Assembly: GCA_947247005.1 (NCBI GenBank) | Contig: OX365956.1 | Location: 1,557,501 to 1,621,500 of the forward strand | Length of the DNA: 64,000 nucleotides | Direction of reading: 5' to 3' | Source: Spisula solida | Taxonomy: Eukaryota > Mollusca > Bivalvia > Venerida > Mactridae | Notes under the pieces: model-generated | What the model was told of the DNA's origin: nothing | The model's input: only the letters and a program-made list of their open reading frames with translations | The model's database searches: none | Part shown: one piece after another, positions 48,736-60,982 of the stretch | Layout of the letters: every line of letters starts with the position of its first letter | How positions within the stretch are numbered: the stretch's first letter is position 1 | Translations under genes and position numbers: made by a program

Positions 48736-49080
48736 ATGTTGATTGAAATGTCCGATGAGGATTGTGACATTGTTCAACATGATGATTCAATCTTCCTATA
48801 TAAGACCAACGATACCAACGGTGCTTTTGACAATGTGAACCATAAATCATTACTCTATAAAATGTTACAATTCGGAATAAAAACCAGGATACTTAGAACT
48901 TTAATAAATTGCTACAGTGACATTCGAAGTGCAGTCCTTGTTAACACGATTTCCTGTTCTTCATGGTGTTCGTTAAGGTGGCGTACTTTCCACCTGGCTT
49001 TATCTTCTTGTCATAGATAAACGGTTGTGTAATATTGAAGAATCACAACACGGTGTGCGTATAGGATCTCATTAAACGTA
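48736..49080 (+). pseudogene. non-LTR retrotransposon reverse transcriptase fragment
   Basis: The frame contains GAFDNVNHKSLLYKMLQFGI, the conserved reverse transcriptase block with its catalytic aspartate context (AFDxVxH). After about 48955 the frame slips, and the next block continues in another frame as a remnant of the 'GVLS..LY' and 'EESQHGVRIGS' motifs, followed by stops. The YADD box is not present. It is a 5'- and 3'-truncated, frameshifted relic of a LINE of the RTE/CR1/Jockey type; the exact clade cannot be set. Confidence 0.65.
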
Positions 49081-51540
49081 TGATAATACATCAGTCCGAA
49101 AATCAATTAAGTCAACATTTAGAAAATAATTTCATTACATCGTACTTCACTCATCCATAAGTGTTAAAACAATTTTGACAAAAAAACAATGAAATACTTT
49201 GTACGGTAATCCTTAGCACAAGTATAATTTATTTATTGGGAAACATATCGGTACCTTAACCCATACCTACTGATGACTATAACGAGTGATTTTAGAATTG
49301 GATTAACATTTTGAAACTTTGTGTAAATGCAAAATGAGAGTAATTTAAAGGGTTGCATTAATGTAAATTATAAACAATTCGATAAATAATATGTAACGGC
49401 TTGATAATGATAATTATGCCTGATATATTTTGATTATGTTTGTTGTAATATTCAACTCTTGCGGGAAATATACAAACGCTTCAACCTCTCGATAACCACA
49501 TACCTCTAAACAACGGTCAATAGTTGCAGCTCCCGAACGGTGAACTTGTTCTGTATTATTATTAAGCATGATTTTCAAAAAAATTGACGGATATATTATA
49601 TTTAATAACGCGTTACTATTTTTAGACTCCACTTGTTTGAGACGATTTCGGAAAATAAATATACTAAATTAAATCTAGTCCGCGGTTTGCACATATCTAA
49701 CCGACTAGCACAGTTAGTTGTACAAATGTATAGTAAGGAGATAACGACTTGATCCTGACCTTTATGCATGAATATATTACATTATGATGGTTCTTGCATT
49801 TAATACATAAATTTCCATGAGCATACGTGCAATATCAGTCCTTAAGATTTGTGTTTGTATTACACATTGAGCGTCCACGTGATACTCCCGGCTTATGCAT
49901 ACTTATAAACGGGGTTATAAATATTGATATCAGCTGTCAATTATGCTTATAGAAGGTCGAATATCTAGTCAAATTATCCGTACTATACTACGATAAATAA
50001 ACTGTACGTTATCTAAGGATTTCAAGTAGGTATAGATTTATGAAATAAAATTGTCATTTACTGAATACAGACCTATCAGAGGACCAGGAGATCTGATCAC
50101 GCTCCCGGTAAGTTATTTCAAATATATTTTAAAGTCATAGTATTTATAAATTACATTTATACACGGGTATACAGTTGATTAGTAACGGATCTGAGCATAA
50201 ATAGTTCACCAGGACGCCGTTTAATTTTGTTTGAGATTTCCTTTTATTCAGAAAATGTCACAAAATAGTAAAACGGCTCTCCATACATACCGAATCAATG
50301 GGCGTTATAACGTTGCATGTTTGATAGTCATTCAATATGATGCAGTACACATCAAACCCAAACATTACACTATCGAGGTTTTTTTTAATAAAACTGTGCC
50401 ACATTTTCATTATTCTTATTTGACAATTAAATGTGACTTTCACAGACGAGAGAAAAGCTATAACCGGTATTATTTCATACCTTCCCAGTACTTTTTATTT
50501 TTATCCTAAAATGGAAAGGGCATTACCAAAATGATTCGTTACTCAACAATGGAGTGAGGTAACTTTTACACCTGCTGTAGAATATTTTAATTTAATGTGA
50601 ACAATTAAGAAGCAAGCGAAATATCATTACTTCTCATTCAAAGGTATTGCTTACAAATATTGTTTAAAGCAGAATATTAAATATAGACCTTGTAATGGGC
50701 TACTGCCTAATCAATTGTAATGTTTTTATAGTATTTTGAAATGTTGTAAAAGATTTTATGCAATTTACATAGATAAAATCATTAATTTCATTTATTTGTT
50801 CTGTTTTAATACAGTAATTTAGATTAATTCGCGGGTGTACAAAATATATATGTCCTGTAAAATAATCTGAAAAATGTGTTGCATCTACTGAACATACACT
50901 GAATATCGCTAAAATTTAGACTGATAAAATATTGTACTGCAAATACAAAACTGTAAACACAGATCTAGCACGACTAAAGCTCATGACTACGGATCAAGGG
51001 TCCCTCGTTCAAATCTCGACCGGTGTATTTGGTCATTTTTGAAAGTCCCACCTAATGTGAGATGAACTGTTTGGTATTGTTGCTGTACACCAGGGTACTC
51101 TTAGACTTACACACAGATTCAAACTATTTCATAAATCGCTTAAAGGACTGTTATGGGAACTAAAATATTAGTAAGGTTTTAGTTATTAAACACCTATAAA
51201 TGATAAATGTCCCCAACTTGTAGTTGCAAAAGATGTATAAATAATTCAAATTTGAGCGCAAGTTTCAGTTTTTCGTACAATGTATAGCAAATCGGATCCC
51301 TAGCATCATGCAACTGTTATGTTTCTTCTCTTCGAACCGGAGGTCATTAGCAAGAAAAAACCGAATGACCACTAGTTTACAACTGTCGCAGTCGATCACA
51401 AAAATGCAGGTTATTGCAACGACAACAGTTTTCTCTCGACGTATTAACCCGTTTTAAACTGCAAAATCACACTAAATGTCTGTATATGAAATGTAAAGAA
51501 TATATCAATGAATATTAAAATTCAATAGTTACTCATTCTG
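49081..51540. other. non-coding stretch upstream of the BTB-BACK gene, with R1 copy 3
   Basis: 49745-49900 is the third copy of repeat R1. At 50970-51120 'aaagctcatgactacgg' and 'cgttcaaatctcg' resemble Pol III boxes of an old SINE. An open frame of 92 codons at 50231-50509 has no domain I recognise. I cannot identify the promoter of the downstream gene. Confidence 0.35.
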
Positions 51541-51602
51541 TTAGTCATTCGGTCGTGTTTGAATATAACTTTGCATTTCCAGGTAACAAAACAGTCTATA
51601 TT

Positions 51603-53677
51603 ATGGCAGACCTAACAGACATGCATCGTGATGGAGACGAGTCTGATATCCCTAAAAACAATTGTCAAATAGTAGAAGCGGAACCAGACACTGCTGAGCT
51701 GACAAATGTGACACAGGTCCCATCTAGAGATTGGCAAATTGATTGCAATCTAAACGAATGCTTGCTTAACGTGTACAGCAATGAACGCTGGACAGACATG
51801 ACCATTAGATGTGGAAACCAAGACGCCAGTCGAACTCTTAAAGCTCACAAAATCATTCTAGCAGCCAGGAGTCCAGTTTTTGAAGCCATGTTGTTCGGAC
51901 CTTGTAGTGATGGTAAGACGGAGTATGACATTCCAGATGCCGATGCTGATATATTTGACATGATGCTAAGGTATGTAGATATTTTTACTCAAATACATAT
52001 ATTTATACTGCCAATATATCTTAGAAACATAAAATTATATGTTGCTGTCAGTAGTACTTGAAATGACCAAGAATGAGCTTATAAACCTACAGTCGACTGT
52101 CCTTGCAATGGACTTTACGTATTTCACCTTGTGGACGCTCATGAACAGTATGCATGATTTAGTAAGGTGGTATTGTGCAAGTTCTTTTTAATATGATGAA
52201 TGATCATTTTGTTTTTATGGTGATGAAAACAAATCACCAGAGACACCGGTTCTGTAAGCAGCTCAATGTATACCCGGCAATAGATTTATTTTCGAACCGC
52301 AACCTTATATATATGTTTAATGTGCTCCTTAATGATCATAACTTCTGTATCACTATATGCTACTCTTCAACGTATTACTATCATACTCTATACTCTACAA
52401 TTTACATGAAATTAAGAATTTGTTTATGTTCAATTTAGTTTTTTGTGCTGTCTAGTGCTTTCTTGTGTTTTCTTGTGCTTTCTTGTGCTTTCCTGTGCTT
52501 TTCGTACTCGGGTGTTTCTGTCCAATTTATCAATTGCAGGTTTATATATAATGACGATGCCAACTTGACACGTGTTAACGATGCAACAGATTTAATTCAA
52601 ATGGCAGATATGTATCAGATAACGAGGCTGGTAGATCACTGTGCACAGTTCTTACACGCCAATATAACAGTGGACAACGTTTGTAAAAGTCTTGACTACG
52701 CACTGAAATATAATACACCAACACTTCGAGACGCATGCTGTGACTTCATTGACGACGACGCTGAAAAAGTTATTGAGACGGACGGATTCTTGAACATTTC
52801 AAACGAATGCCTGACATACATGCTGAAAGGTGATACGTTGTTTGCTGAAGAAGATGTTATATTTAAAAGAGTTGAGGAATGGGCAAAACTAAAATTGGCT
52901 GAGGCAGAAAAGGAAGCTAATGGACAAAACATTCGCGATATTCTGGGGGGTGCGTATTATTATCTCCGCTTGCCAACTTTATCTGCGGCAAAATTAATGA
53001 AATGTATCAAGCGTAAAGGTTATTTTTCACTTGATGAGGTTGAAGATATTGTTGATTGCAATGTACCGCGCCAATCTAAGCTCAGTTGTTTATACAACGT
53101 ACGACGTGTTCCCTTACAAGAGTCACTGACTGCGTCATACGGTACAGAAAGCATGAAGGGTAAAAACATAGTACAAGTGCTGAAAATTGCTATTGATAAA
53201 GACATGCAACTGGAGTTTATTGAAATTCCTTTGATTGGTACGTATATGAAGTACGGCAACAGTAACATGTACCAAAAGCGTTACCGGACTACAAAATATG
53301 AAGGTCCCATAGAAGGACAGGATTTACCGTACAGACTAAATCCGATTATGTCAGTTGCAGTTACGATCGATCAGGTCAATTTTGAAAAACATTCAAATAT
53401 ACACCAAGTCACAGATGAATCGTCTAGAATTGTGTTTGATAAACCAGTGTTTCTGAGAAAACGAGATTCTCCGTTTGACCTTAAAATCCAAATAGAGCCA
53501 AGCTGTAATGATCCCAATGTTGTACTTATTGGAACAGACGGACTAGTTTATACAAAGAGTGACTCAGAAACAGTTTCTGTCTCTCAAACAAAGCAATCTA
53601 CGATTGGCATTGATTCTATTGTTCATTTCGAGAGGAAACAAGTGACAAAGAAGATGAGATTGAAAGGTTACATTTGA
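51603..53677 (+). CDS. BTB-BACK domain protein (BTBD-like), two coding exons
   Basis: Coding exons 51603-51970 and 52540-53677 join in phase 2 (AG|GTATGT donor, TTGCAG|G acceptor) to give 501 residues. Residues about 50-163 form a BTB/POZ domain (WTDMTIRCG, LKAHKIILAARSPVFEAMLF, then the tail ADMYQITRLVDHC), used for dimerisation and usually for binding cullin-3. Residues about 168-295 form a BACK domain (TLRDACCDFI, VEEWAKLKLAEAE, LRLPTLSAAKLM). The C-terminal 200 residues sit where BTBD1/2/3/6 proteins carry a PHR beta-sandwich, but the match is weak, so substrate is unknown. The start is the first ATG after a possible 5'UTR acceptor (TTTCCAG at 51582); the frame upstream has no other ATG. 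The intron ends in a run of 'ttcttgtgct' repeats. It is probably a cytoplasmic ubiquitin-ligase adaptor. No defects are seen. Confidence 0.8.
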
Positions 53678-53754
53678 AATCGGAAGACTCAGAATTTGAA
53701 GACTTCAACTAGGCCTTGCCAACTCCGGAACAGGTCTTGTGGTCATTTAAAGAA

Positions 53755-53965
53755 TTAAAGCAATATGCCAAAGGACTTTGAAGATATATGAGGCTCAACT
53801 TCAACATTTGCACTAATTTGAAAAAGGGGCATACTTCCAACTGCTTGATAGAGTCCAGCGCATGTGTTGGGGTCATGATAGTGAACACGAATACAAAGTA
53901 TCAAAACAATATGTCAATGGACTTTGAAAAGAGTTTAAAAGACTTGTACCCAACCTTCAACATTT
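53755..53965 (+). repeat. paired repeat R4, right copy, first part
   Basis: It matches 48120-48300 ('aacatttgcactaatttgaa', 'atatgtcaatggactttgaa'). It lies in the 3' flank of the BTB-BACK gene and ends close to the Tc1 element. Confidence 0.6.
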
Positions 53966-53972
53966 TAACCAT

Positions 53973-55620
53973 ATATACTAGTCAAAACTTCCAACGCAAC
54001 ACTGTATATAATAGTAAATATTTATTTTATTTGTATATAGAATGAAGGATTTTCTTTACAACAAAATAGGCCAATCAGTTCATCACAATATTGCAATAAA
54101 ACATTTAACAAATATTGTACCAGGACGACGGAATTTTTATCACTAGCACGTGACCACACTAATTCAAATTAACGACGTTAACAACAATACTGTCTAGTAT
54201 CTGGTATGTCCTCCTTGTGCATTAAGAACTGCTTGACACCTACGTCTCATTGGGTTTATTAAGCGCCTAACAAAGGCTATCGGAATATTGGCAAACTCCT
54301 GAATAAGAGCGTTAGTCAAATCTTGTAATGTTTGGGGCGGAACCTGACGTCGCCGAACCCTCCTATCAAGTTCATCCCAAAGATGTTCTATGGGGTTTAG
54401 ATCCGCTGAGTAGGCTGGCCAAGGCAGAGTATCAATGTTGTTATTCTGAAGAAAATTCATACAAACACGAGCAACGTGAGGACGAGCATTGTCCTGTTGG
54501 AATATGACGTTTCCGTGATTGACGCCAACGTACGGAAGAATGACGTTGCGTAAAATATGGTCACGATAGGTCAGTGCGTTAAGATTGCCCGGAATGACGA
54601 CGAGCCCAAGCTTATCATTATGGGTAATGCCACCCCACACCATAACGGATCCACGTCGAAATCTGTCTGCTTCCACAACACAGGCGTCACTATATCTCTC
54701 ACCTCGACGTCTATAAACATGTACACGACCATCTGTCTTCTGCAGGGTGAACCTTGATTCGTCTGAAAATATGACGCGATTCCAATGAACAGCTTGCCAT
54801 CTTCTATGTGTAGTGCACCTAAGTACACGCGCCTGGCGATGTCTAGGCTGTAACACAGGTCCAATATAAGGACGTCTGCAAAGAATACCTCGCTCACGTA
54901 ATCTATTTCGGACGGTCTGATCACTAATTGGTCTATTATGCGTGCCAATAACTACCAGGGCAGTTGTTGTGGCTGGTAATGATCTGCTACGAAGATGGCG
55001 CAATCGAATAGCATTGTCTTGCTGTCTGCTTGTAACACGTCCACGGCTACGTCTTGGCAAGTCGGCTACGTCACCTGAAACGTCATAAATAAACAGAATT
55101 AAGTTATGAAAGAAATAATTAAAATTGGTGATAGAACAAACTAAAACAATTTTTAAAAAAACAGTATTTGTAAATACGGAAGCTTACCCGTTTTGTTGAA
55201 TTTATCCAATAGTCTGGAGATAGTTGATGTAGAGCATCTAAGAATTCGAGCGACTTGGCGTTTTGACATACCAGCATGTAACATACCAATGGCCCTTTCG
55301 CGTTGTTCTATGCGTAATCTCGGCATTGTGAAGCTAAATTCGAACAAACTCAATGTGCTATAGTGACGGAGAAACGTTCGAGAAAAAAAGCGTGATTTTT
55401 TAAAATCTCTGATTTGCACGTGATTCACGCACCATAGTTAGAACTCTAAATGTCAAAAATCGATAATGTCGATAAATCACGCGAAAATCGTGCAGATTTC
55501 AATCACGCTCTGTTACAAATGATCTAGAATAGAACCGGTCAATTTTTTTATAATAACTAACAATAAATGATGAAAATGCGGAAAGTTATACTGTTGCGTT
55601 GGAAGTTTTGACTAGTATAT
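53973..55620 (-). mobile_element. complete Tc1-like transposon
   Basis: 29-bp perfect inverted repeats (53973-54001 and 55592-55620) contain CTAGTCAAAACTTCCAACGC, bounded by TA on both sides. The element is about 1.65 kb, the normal size for Tc1 relatives, and carries a single intact transposase gene on the minus strand. Perfect TIRs and an unbroken gene point to a recent insertion, probably still autonomous. It sits about 300 bp downstream of the BTB-BACK stop codon. Confidence 0.92.
54194..55326 (-). CDS. Tc1-like transposase, DD34E, with one intron
   Basis: Two exons: 55326-55188 (ATG, 139 bases) and 55074-54194 (881 bases). The 113-bp intron (GTAAGC..TTTCAG) joins in phase 1 to give 339 residues, the usual Tc1 length. 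Residues 1-47 hold a helix-turn-helix (MSKRQVARILRCSTSTISRL) for TIR binding. Residues about 50-110 are basic and would be the second DNA-binding half. The catalytic triad is complete: Asp151 in FSDESRF, Asp241 in QQDNARPH, and Glu276 in LNPIEHLW, with exactly 34 residues between the last two. The ATG at 55326 is preferred over an upstream in-frame extension because MPRLR starts the conserved region. It would act in the nucleus to cut and paste elements with matching TIRs at TA sites. Confidence 0.93.
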
Positions 55621-55739
55621 TTGTAAGAATAATATTCCACTGGGACATGTACATGTTAAAATATATTTTACTTTTGAACTAATCTGTGGTGTTTAAATGG
55701 TCAATTTAACAATTAAAAGTTTACTATTAACAGACGTGA

Positions 55740-56170
55740 CGTACTGTGTTCGATCGGCCAATCAGAATGCAGCATTTAAATTGATTTAATATCCTAAGTT
55801 AGCTAGAACATATTGATTGAATTGATAATGACTGAAAATGGCGAAGCCAGCGAATTATTAGATAAACAAAAAGGGATGTAAACAGTTTTAATCAAGTTAA
55901 TAAAAACGCATCGTTTGAAAGTTATTGACATGAACAATGTTAAAAACCAAGTTTAACAAAAAGTTTTACAGGCACACATAAATAATGAAAAATATATCAT
56001 ATTATTCAAATAAATTATACAAATATACCTAAAAACACAAATACATGTAAAGATTAAAAATAGTATCAAGCAATATATACTATGGCACCGAAAAGGCACA
56101 CTTACAAAAATATTATGTTTTAACTATAAAATGGACAATACATACATTTTACATACGTTCAGAATGCTAA
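55740..56170 (+). repeat. paired repeat R4, right copy, second part
   Basis: It matches 48310-48720 through 'gtgttcgatcggccaatca', 'gtaaacagttttaat', 'aaaaaccaagtttaacaaaa' and 'ccgaaaaggcacacttac'. Confidence 0.65.
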
Positions 56171-57223
56171 TTGCAATGTCCGTCGCGGAAAGGACTGTGA
56201 CAAGATGAACATGACATGAAAGGACAAATACAACACATATTTCCTACGGAGATTTGTTGCATTTGTGCTGTATTTTAAAACAATGTAAAACAAACAAATA
56301 TGGCAATTGAATGAAAAAGGTCCACATGTTAATTTTTAAGCTATAGGTAAGACACGTCTCTTCTAAAATTATAGAAATTTGGATCAAAGTTCAGACAAAC
56401 AATTAGACAGATACCAAATTGTATAAGAACTATTGTTGATTCTGAGACACAGAAGCGTTTTAAACAAATCGAACAGTAAATTGTACGGTATCTAGCAGTA
56501 ACCCTGATACAGTGTTCTCGAAAACCATGTATTTACACCTGACAAGGGCAAGTATTCACATCTAACATATAACACGACACTGGTAGGCAATAATGGCATC
56601 ATTTTACAAAACACAATTTGGAGTTTTCACCGATGGAATAAACCTGCTACAACGTCGTATATCGACTTTGTAGGTTGATGGTGAACATCATACCATGAAT
56701 CGGCTTCACCTCGCCAAATACTGACCATCTAAATGCTGAGTTCGCAAAATGAAAGCATATTTCAATTGCTGATATTGGAAGCATTTGGATAAAAGTCTAT
56801 GTTTTATTTGAAATAAAGTTTTTTATCGTAGCTTAAGGGTTTATGTAAGTTTTATAATAGTAAAACAAAATACATGTCATTAGATAACTAAGTATACCAT
56901 ACCGGCTTTTTGGCATAAAATTGTTATGAGGCGTGGTGGTTTTAAACATAAATACACTCAACAACTTTTCGAATTGGTCACTTTTCAAACCCCAAACACG
57001 TTTAATTGTGATTATACTGTTCGATGATATTTTACACACAAACGTTTTATGCAATTGTCCTAACACTTAAATCATTCAAATTTAAAATCACGTGCGAAAG
57101 TATGCATGGTCAGTCATGCGACCAATTTTGCATTTTCGCCATCATATACTATGATCACAGTTAAAGGTATTTCGGGTTTGAGAAGTGACCAATTAGAAAA
57201 GTGGTAGAGTGTACAAAGTGTCA
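56171..57223. other. no recognised feature
   Basis: This is AT-rich sequence 3' of the Sushi/stalk exon on the minus strand, so part of it may be that gene's 3' UTR. The minus-strand frame at 56833-57066 has no domain that I know. Confidence 0.3.
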
Positions 57224-57339
57224 TTACACAAAAACAACGATAGAAACAACAAAAACAAACACTATAATTTCTAGAACACTTGTGGACACGATGGCTCCGG
57301 TACTCGTGTCACCGCTTGTCGTGGCAGGTGATGTTGCAA
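57224..57339 (-). CDS. possible last exon of a surface protein: Ser/Thr-rich stalk and hydrophobic tail
   Basis: Read from an acceptor CCAG (57343-57340) in phase 1, this encodes VATSPATTSGDTSTG, then a purely hydrophobic run (EIIVFVFVVSIVVFV) and a stop with nothing behind it. A Ser/Thr-rich stalk followed by a C-terminal hydrophobic tail without a cytoplasmic segment resembles a GPI-attachment signal. Phase 1 fits the phase-1 donor of the Sushi exon at 60817. The acceptor lacks a good pyrimidine tract. A stronger one (TTTCAG, 17 bases upstream) would put a stop in this frame, so the model is tentative. Confidence 0.35.
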
Positions 57340-57394
57340 CTGGAGTGGTTTTTTAACTGAAATTCATAATCACATAACTATATCGCTCGCTTAG

Positions 57395-57545
57395 AAAATC
57401 GGAAGTGGTCATGTTGACTATACCAAAGCTAAAAAGCGTGTTTTCCCATAGGTAAAGAATAGTTTTTAGACAGTGTTTTCTCGTTGTCTTAAAATAATGA
57501 TTTTGTACATACGACCTTCTAATTCTAAGCCAGCGAAGTATGTAA
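57395..57545. repeat. paired repeat R5, left copy
   Basis: It matches 61060-61210 in the same orientation ('attttgtacatacgaccttc', 'attctaagccagcgaa'). Each copy lies just upstream, on the minus strand, of one of the two putative exons of the Sushi gene, suggesting duplication of a gene segment with its intron. Confidence 0.5.
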
Positions 57546-57679
57546 ATTGGAGAATACAGAACAGGCTTTCACAAAGCATATTTAAGTTGGTAAAAAAAAA
57601 AATATTTAACGAATGCAGTCACATCCAAAATCCGATATCATGTGCTATAGACCGATTTCACAGTTACTATTTATAGACC

Positions 57680-60080
57680 ATGCATATCATTAACTGAACC
57701 ACATGTTCTGTTGGGGGCAAAACATTGACTGATAAGCCATTATACCAGTGTGTTGTGTATGTGAAGGTTGCTATTATTTGCATGTTAAGACGATTTTAAG
57801 AATTTAAACTTGTAGATCATCATACATGATCTTGCTAGAAAGTTATATTTACCAGTACAGTTATAATTATTCTTAAAATCGTTCAGATACTTGTTGCAAG
57901 ATTGCTGGCAGTGTTTGTCAATGATGACATTCTAATCACAGTTATAGAAAATAACTCATGAACAAACTCACACAATAGCAGTATGGTGTGAATATAATTA
58001 TCGAATATTGGTCTGGCCAGGCATACATAATTTTAATATCTAATATATTAATATATATATTATTCCCACTTGCACTAATTTTGCACATGCATTAATTATA
58101 CAATGCAAACATACTGAGATATTCCCGTGTTTAGTAGGGTTAATAATAAAAAATTACAATGTGACCCGCCAGTGCGTTAAATCATGTTTCTATGACAACG
58201 CTTTGTATAAGCATCACCAACAACAACGAAAAAATGTTATCAGCATATAGAGCATGAAATTATACACATATGAGATAAATTTCATTAAAATGTAAGTGTT
58301 GAGTAAGAAGTTATCAGAAAAGTCCTATTATTTCTGGAACACCCCTCGTACATAAGTTGAACACTAACAATGACGGTCAGTTCGAACTTACACATTCATG
58401 AAGTGATGCCTTGAACAGGGATCTAACTATTTTCCCAATCAAGTAGGTAGTCAAGGCATCCTAGATTGATTGTATTAAATTTGTATGTGGCTTTAGTATC
58501 TACATTAACAATTATATCGTAGTGGGCTAAAAATTACGCAATGCTCAAATAATAGTAATTACACGTGAATAATAATACAAACATTCATTTGCCGTGAATA
58601 TCGCAATTGGCAAACCTGTTTGTATTATATATGGCCCAATATAGTTTTTAGTTATACAATAGTCTTATTAAAATATTTATTAACTGTTATCGATATTCTG
58701 GTTTGAAAGATTCTGAATATTTTAAATTAAAAACATTTAGATCCAATCACTCAATAAGCAGTCTCACATAATCTTCTAATGGTCAAATTGAATCTTTTCG
58801 AGTATATGGTTGACTTTGAAAAATCTATATCCAAAATTTTAGTAGACAAATCGAGCTTGGTTTAGCATAAATTACCGTAGGAAAATGTCTTTAAAAATGA
58901 AAGATGCATCTTTAATCATTGTGATGCAGGTTTCAATTATATCAAACAACATACAAAAATGCACATAGATGAACCACCTCTACCACATGTTGTTACTGAT
59001 TCAGATAACTGATAGATGTGATTTCAAGTAGGAGTCATGTGTTGGTCTTTCTGAAAACTGCATGTACGCAGATCTTATCATAATTAATTAATAAGATAGT
59101 TCACAAAACAAGGGATGTGCTAATTAAGGTGCTGACCAATATCCGATATACCATGGGCAGGCATTTAATTAACACAAGATTCTTAAATATATCGTTTTGA
59201 AAAAGTCTAGCTGGTAGTCAACTCGAATCAACATGTCAGCATGTAATTTAAATCATTAACATACAAGTATATTATTCACAAAATTGTTAACATATGTTTT
59301 AAATATTGTTAGTGAAAAGTATTATTTATTGTAAGTATTTATCTTCCAGGAAATATTGATCTACATGTATAAGAATGATCAGTTGGTGTCGATCCATGAT
59401 TGTGCTTGTTTTGTCTCAATGAAGTTGTCTAAAAAAGTATCAATGTTTTTTCCTACTGTTCTATTTACATCCTGTTTACTGATCAGTGATGTTATTTTGT
59501 CTTTTTGCCGGTTTGCACAAAAATAAAAACTAGTTTTACACTTATATTGTCCAAAAATAAATACAAGCATACAATGTATATATTAATTTACTACTGGGGG
59601 ATTATCAGCACCAGATGCTTTCTGCCCCCACTGAATTATTCATGAGCTTATCAGTCAAGTAGAGAGTTGGTGAAATCGGTCTATTACTTGACTCAGATTG
59701 CCAATATATATAAACAAGTGAATAAATTGTTAAATGAGTGTTGCACATAACGTTTGGCACAAAAGGACGAATGAGCATAATTTTGTGTATATTCTGAAAA
59801 CATTGTTTAAAGTATGTCGTTTCGTTTTATTGATGATATAGATGCCGATAATTTGTGTACAAGTATCGTATACGGTAAAGCAAAATGTATAAGTATACGA
59901 AAAACACTTGCTAGTTTCTGATATCAACGCAAAAATGACGCAACATTTTATTGACGACGGAAAATGGCATATTTCATGTAAAGGGAGGTAATATATTTCG
60001 ACTGTAACTATCAAAGTAGCATAGAGAGGTATTATTATCTGTCCATGTTTAGGTAGATATAAACATACACTAGCTGAATA
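57680..60080. other. putative intron/intergenic stretch with transposon relics
   Basis: At 58335-58352 'ggaacacccctcgtac' is the complement of a mariner-like end. At 58400-58460 'gatgcc.tgaac' and 'caaggcatcc' resemble the ends of the 6716-7441 pogo-type element. I see no further Sushi exons and no other gene. Confidence 0.35.
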
Positions 60081-60089
60081 CAAATAAAT

Positions 60090-60215
60090 CTCTCCGCCTG
60101 ATGTTCTTGTATTCGGGGAAACATTACTTACTTTTGAGGCTCACAGGGAAGACTGGGTAAACCCAACTGTGTTGCCTCTATAAATAAAGTCTTTATTTAT
60201 TATTATTATTATTAC
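60090..60215 (+). repeat. 3' end of a non-LTR retrotransposon with ATT tail
   Basis: The segment 'ggctcacagggaagactggg' to 'gttgcctctataaataaagt' is followed by (ATT)n, the kind of microsatellite tail that ends CR1/RTE-type LINEs. No reverse transcriptase precedes it, so it is a 5'-truncated copy. Confidence 0.5.
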
Positions 60216-60816
60216 TTAAAAAGTACCTTTTATTTGTAAATTACTGTATCTCATTGACGCATTATACAATATTATTACGAGTTATTGCAAGATATCATTA
60301 GCTTTAGTTTACCTGAGTTATTTGAATCAAAATCAACAATAATCATAGTAAATTTTGTTTTTCTGGTTCCTTGTGAAGTTGAAGTTTTCAAACTTGAAGT
60401 TTGAGTCTGATTTTTGTATCTTTGGAACAACGTCGTCTTCATTGGCTACAAATAACTCGAAGTTTAGCACGAACACCTGTGTTTTGATTTATATGTTTGT
60501 TTTCTATACGTTATAGTATTGAAACAGAAATAATGATAATATCTCTCTGTAGGAAACAACTGTCATATTCGTCTTTAAACATAACTGATCCGTCGAATAG
60601 ACAACAACACTCAACACAAGAAATCACACGATAATTGGATTACATGCTTTATCAGTAACCCCTTTTTAAGACACAATACGTAATAAACAATAATTATGTA
60701 TGGACGATAATACAGCAATTAAAGATCAAACATAGTACTGTGTTTGAAAGTATTTTGAATTGATGGCCCGTAAAACACGGTAGTACCGTGCACATTTATA
60801 AACAAATCTTACTTAC

Positions 60817-60955
60817 CACAGCGTGTATAATTCCTTGACCAAGTGCCATTGGCTAGACAAAAAGCCTTCATTACATTCAAAGGTTACAGAAGAATCAAAC
60901 GATGTACCATTATCATTAGATGTACCGTTTTCTAGCTCTAAGTACTCGCCACATT
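60817..60955 (-). pseudogene. Sushi (CCP) domain exon with internal deletion
   Basis: Between acceptor TTTTTTAG and donor GTAAGT the exon reads ECGEYLELENGTSND.., SSVTFECNEGF and, after a frame slip, ANGTWSRNYTRCG. These are the opening cysteine, the 'FxCxxGF' core and the 'NGTWS..C' ending of a complement-control (Sushi) module. These modules are normally about 60 residues with four cysteines on symmetric phase-1 exons. Here the exon is 139 bases, not about 186; the third cysteine and neighbouring residues are missing, and the ends are in different frames. It is therefore a damaged exon, or an assembly or sequencing deletion. Phase-1 borders at both ends fit the family and the exon at 57339. 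Confidence 0.6.
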
Positions 60956-60982
60956 CTAAAAAATAATGAATAATTGGCTGGT

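Noticed and set aside
51555..51602. Upstream extension of the BTB-BACK protein
   Set aside because: It would need a GTG start and reads through a likely splice acceptor (TTTCCAG); the ATG at 51603 is preferred.
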